From Leptospiraceae bacterium (lineage in GTDB: Bacteria > Spirochaetota > Leptospiria > Turneriellales > Turneriellaceae): a DNA stretch of 9,997 nucleotides. Shown here piece after piece: positions 7,308-9,997 of the stretch. A program made the translations under genes and the position numbers. Positions within the stretch are counted from its first letter, which is position 1; every line of letters starts with the position of its first letter. The notes beneath the pieces were generated by a model. That model was not told the DNA's origin. It made no database searches and saw only the letters and a program-made list of their open reading frames with translations. Where the stretch lies: assembly GCA_025057195.1 (NCBI GenBank), contig JANWWX010000030.1, positions 1 through 9,997 of the forward strand, in the 5' to 3' direction.

Positions 7308-8513
7308 ATGCTCTGGCGGGGTATCCTCGTTATTGCGGCAATGTTGTCGCTTTCAGGCTGCCTACGCACCACGGTGCTGCAATTTAGCACCGGCGGGGAG
7401 CTGAGCGAGAACGAAGCCGCATGGCTGCGCCGCTTTGAAGAACAGCACCCCACGATCCGCATCCGTCCAGTAAAGCTGCCCGCGTTCAGCATGAGCCAAC
7501 ACGACTCGTACGTCACCTACCTTTCAAGCGGCGGCGAAAGTGTCGATGTCTTTGCCATCGACGTCATCTGGTTGGCAGAATTTGCTGAATCGGGGTTTAT
7601 CGCCGCTTTGGATCCCTATTTCACAAAAGAAGAAAGGGATATTTATTTGCCAAGCCTTTTGGAGGCAGGGATTTACCGCGGCCAACTTTATGGTATTCCC
7701 GGTGTTGCCGACATTGGCCTGCTTTACCGCAACCTACGCCTGCTCAGGGAGAAAAAGCTACCCAAAGAGCGCAGCGTGCGCATGGCAGAAATTTTGCGCG
7801 GTGGCGTGGGGCATTTTGTCTTCCAAGCAGCGTTTTCTGAAAGCCTGATGTGCAACCTGCTCGAATTCTTTGAAGCGGCAGTGGAGCTTTCATCCGATCT
7901 GCGCGAATCGCTGCGGCAAGAACGTACAGCTTGGCTTGAGGCATTGGCCCGCATGAAGCAGGCTGTGGCAGCCACCCGCAACACGGTGTTACGCATGGCC
8001 GAACCGGAAAGTGGCGAGCTTTTCTTACAAAAAAAGGCGATTTATTTGCGCAACTGGCCTTATTTTTTAGCATTACTCAGACAGAGAAACTGGCGCTATG
8101 GCGAAGACTTTGACGTTGTACCGCTGCCCGAACGCGCCACCATCGGCGGTTGGTACTTAGTGGCGAACGCTAGCTCTCCCTATAAAAAAGAGGCAGCGCA
8201 ATTTATCCGCTTCATGGCAGGCGAGGAGGTCCAGCGCACCAACTTGACCCAGCACTATGAAAAAGGCAAAAGCCCGGGGCTGCCGAGTGTGCGTTCGCTA
8301 TACCAGAGTGCCGAGCTGCGCGCCCGCTTCCCCGAACTCGAAGTCGCCGAAAGGGCACTCAAAAACGCGCGCGCCCGCTTCATTTCACCAAATTATTACG
8401 AACATAGCCGCATTGTGCTGCGCGAGGTCTATGCCTTTTTGCAAAACCGCCAGTCTGCTGAAAAGGCGTTGGCGCGCATCGAAAAACAACTGGCGGCAGC
8501 TGCAGGTATATGA
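7308..8513 (+). CDS. Extracellular solute-binding lipoprotein (family 1, sugar-binding type)
   Basis: A periplasmic or surface lipoprotein of 401 residues in the ABC-transporter solute-binding family 1. The leader MLWRGILVIAAMLSLSGC ends in lipobox LSGC, giving lipidated Cys18. Family landmarks are FSTGGELSENEAAWLRRFEEQHP (split here as FSTGGELSE, 26-34, and RRFEEQHP, 41-48), DVFAIDVIWLAEFAESGFI (80-98), GQLYGIPGVADIGLLYR (125-141), EDFDVVPLP (266-274), and GGWYLVANASSPYKKEAAQF (280-299) with IRFMAGEEVQ (300-309). The family binds mostly oligosaccharides; the ligand here cannot be read. No permease or ATPase gene of a sugar importer is adjacent, and MacB is an exporter. The stop overlaps the phosphatase start by ATGA (8510-8513), which suggests a sensing role, though use with a remote importer is possible. 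No clear ribosome site precedes the ATG, but the leader fits this start well. Confidence 0.88.
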   Translation: MLWRGILVIAAMLSLSGCLRTTVLQFSTGGELSENEAAWLRRFEEQHPTIRIRPVKLPAFSMSQHDSYVTYLSSGGESVDVFAIDVIWLAEFAESGFIAALDPYFTKEERDIYLPSLLEAGIYRGQLYGIPGVADIGLLYRNLRLLREKKLPKERSVRMAEILRGGVGHFVFQAAFSESLMCNLLEFFEAAVELSSDLRESLRQERTAWLEALARMKQAVAATRNTVLRMAEPESGELFLQKKAIYLRNWPYFLALLRQRNWRYGEDFDVVPLPERATIGGWYLVANASSPYKKEAAQFIRFMAGEEVQRTNLTQHYEKGKSPGLPSVRSLYQSAELRARFPELEVAERALKNARARFISPNYYEHSRIVLREVYAFLQNRQSAEKALARIEKQLAAAAGI

Positions 8514-9997
8514 AGTGGCGTGATTGGCTTTTAAGTTTAAAAATACGGCAGAAAATATTTTATCCTTCGCTTCTGGTGGCAATTTGCCTGATCTTGCTTT
8601 TCAGTGCTACTTTTGTTTATGTCACGCGCATCCTTTTTGAACGCGAGGCACGCAACAACTTGGCCACACTCGCCAATACGATGAGCATGCTGGTTTCGAT
8701 CCAATCGCGTGCGCTCAGCGCTGAGGAACCGTCACCCGAAGCAGAAAAAAAGCTTATGGTATCTTTGCTAGAGCCGGCCAAGATGAAAAAGCAGTTCGTC
8801 TATCTTGCTTTATTCGATCGCTCAGCAAAACTCGTGGCAAAAGTGGTGACACCAGTAGTTGGTGAAGAAACCCCTGACCCAGAGGCCGAAAACCACGAGC
8901 GGCTACAGCGCATACTGCGTCGCCGCATCACGTTTGTCGAAAGCCAAAAAAACCGCATGGTGTTTGTGGCGCCTGTTTTCCTGTCGGGCGTTTTCCGCGG
9001 CGCGCTCATCGGCTCGGTTTCAACGGCGGAGCTTTCGCGCGAGCTCAACTTGGTTATTTGGCTCACACTTTTGGTTTCTCTTTTGATTTTGGCGGCTGCA
9101 GTGCTGGTGCTGCGCCGACTGGCCAATTCAATCGCTGAGCCAGTGGTTCTGCTGCGCGATGCCGCCGACGATCTGCGCGAACGCCGTTTTGACTCCGGCT
9201 TGGAAAAACTGCACCGGCGGCGCTGGGGCAAAGACGAGCTCGGCTTTCTCAAGGAAAGTTTCAGCGATATGGGACTCAATCTGAAGGCTGTATTGGCGCG
9301 TCTCGAGGATAAAATCGCACTCGTCAATGCCGACCTCAGGGCCGCCCACGAAGAGCTGCAAAAATCGCATGCGATCTTACAGCAAAAACAAAATTTGATC
9401 GAGCGCGAGCTGGCATTTGCCCGCGAAGTGCAAAGCAAACTCCTGCCGCAGCTGCCGCAGCTCCCCGGCTTTGATATGGCTGCGCGCATGCAGCCGGCTG
9501 CGTCAGTGGGTGGCGATTTTTATGCGCTACGCCGCGATCGTGAAAAAAATCTCACCATCATCATTGGGGATGTTTCAGGCCATGGCGTGCCCTCAGCGCT
9601 GATCATGGTGCTGATGCGGGAAGCATTCCTGCGCTATGCAGCCGCAGGCACCAGTTTGACCGAAATCCTTGAGCGGATGAACCGTGTGGCCCGTGCTGAG
9701 TTTTCACCCGAAATGTTCACCACCTGTTTCCTTGCTCGTTTTGAAAACGGCGGCAGGCTTCTGCGCTATGCTAATGCCGGGCATAATTTTCCGCTTTTAG
9801 TAAAAAAAGAGAAAACTTTTGAACTCGACACGAAAGGATTTGCGCTGGGTGTCAGCGACAGAGGCAATTACGAAGAAAAAACAATTCCCTTGGAACCAGG
9901 GGACATTTTAGTGCTTTATACCGATGGCCTGGCTGAGTTGCGTCCAACCAGCGGTGAGCAATTCGGCAGCGATCGGTTGCGCCAGCTCCTTGAGCAA
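8510..9997 (+). CDS. Membrane-bound PP2C/SpoIIE-type serine phosphatase with HAMP domain, 3' end cut by window
   Basis: An RsbU-like sensor phosphatase that should dephosphorylate a phosphoserine protein, typically an anti-anti-sigma (STAS) factor in a partner-switching pathway. 496 residues are visible, open at the right edge. Order: TM1 (about 18-38); a periplasmic segment of about 140 residues with Cache-like pieces FVYLALFDRSAKLVAKVV (96-113) and MVFVAPVFLSGVFRGALIG (150-168); TM2 (about 181-201); HAMP (about 202-258); a coiled coil (about 259-305); then the phosphatase domain. Catalytic motifs are ELAFAREVQSKLLP (300-313), SVGGDFY (332-338, Asp336), GDVSGHGVPSALIM (353-366, Asp354), YANAGHN (420-426) and LYTDGLAE (469-476, Asp472), so all metal-binding aspartates seen so far are present. 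Only the C-terminal tail is missing. The ATG overlaps the binding-protein stop (ATGA), so the two are coupled and may form one sensor. The target protein is not in the window. Confidence 0.92.
   Translation, partial: MKWRDWLLSLKIRQKIFYPSLLVAICLILLFSATFVYVTRILFEREARNNLATLANTMSMLVSIQSRALSAEEPSPEAEKKLMVSLLEPAKMKKQFVYLALFDRSAKLVAKVVTPVVGEETPDPEAENHERLQRILRRRITFVESQKNRMVFVAPVFLSGVFRGALIGSVSTAELSRELNLVIWLTLLVSLLILAAAVLVLRRLANSIAEPVVLLRDAADDLRERRFDSGLEKLHRRRWGKDELGFLKESFSDMGLNLKAVLARLEDKIALVNADLRAAHEELQKSHAILQQKQNLIERELAFAREVQSKLLPQLPQLPGFDMAARMQPAASVGGDFYALRRDREKNLTIIIGDVSGHGVPSALIMVLMREAFLRYAAAGTSLTEILERMNRVARAEFSPEMFTTCFLARFENGGRLLRYANAGHNFPLLVKKEKTFELDTKGFALGVSDRGNYEEKTIPLEPGDILVLYTDGLAELRPTSGEQFGSDRLRQLLEQ

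Noticed and set aside
8028..8037. A-AAA-AAG slippery heptamer in the binding-protein gene (CAA AAA AAG), and a second one in the phosphatase at about 8745-8753
   Set aside because: Both fit the dnaX-type frameshift motif, but both genes stay open and keep family motifs in the zero frame on either side. I see no stimulatory hairpin or meaningful product in the shifted frame.
8800..9489. 229-residue open frame on the minus strand
   Set aside because: It is a Ser/Arg-rich antisense shadow of the phosphatase gene, which has all PP2C motifs in the + frame. It has no recognisable domain.
1..9997. Mobile element, CRISPR array, tRNA or rRNA genes
   Set aside because: No transposase or integrase, no terminal inverted repeats, no spaced direct repeats and no RNA-gene signatures were seen. 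Gene packing leaves no room for them.

Overview
The window is a densely packed, single-strand (all +) stretch of a diderm, Gram-negative-type bacterial chromosome. It encodes lipoproteins with lipobox cysteines, a TolC-type outer-membrane channel with a periplasmic adaptor, and a peptidoglycan-precursor ligase. Base composition is moderately GC-rich. The lineage cannot be settled from the sequence. A serine hydrolase followed by a small membrane protein with a Cys-x-Cys motif, together with an RsbU-type phosphatase, would fit a Leptospira/Turneriella-like spirochaete or a deltaproteobacterium-like lineage, but this is a weak impression.

Region 1 (1-1674): the first ~150 bases are AT-richer and may hold the 3' end of an upstream gene and/or a promoter. 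Next come a lipoprotein of the beta-lactamase/penicillin-binding serine-hydrolase superfamily (143-1351) and, by ATGA overlap, a small membrane-anchored cysteine-containing protein of unknown function (1348-1674).

Region 2 (1665-3050): a MurC-type UDP-N-acetylmuramate--alanine ligase starts inside the end of the small gene. It departs from the family consensus at several motif positions and carries an internal repeat.

Region 3 (3078-7263): a complete tripartite efflux set. It consists of a TolC-family outer-membrane channel, an HlyD/MacA-type adaptor with an unusually short helical hairpin, and a MacB-type ABC transporter. The three genes are coupled by 4-base and 1-base overlaps.

Region 4 (7308-9997): an extracellular solute-binding lipoprotein with no permease beside it overlaps (ATGA) a membrane-bound PP2C/SpoIIE-type serine phosphatase. 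The phosphatase has a Cache-like periplasmic segment, HAMP and coiled coil, and runs off the right edge. This pair looks like a candidate periplasmic-binding-protein-gated signalling module and is the most interesting part of the window.

All seven confident genes point the same way, with gaps of at most 44 bases and no visible terminator hairpin, so one or two long transcripts are likely. The themes are cell-envelope building, envelope export and envelope sensing.
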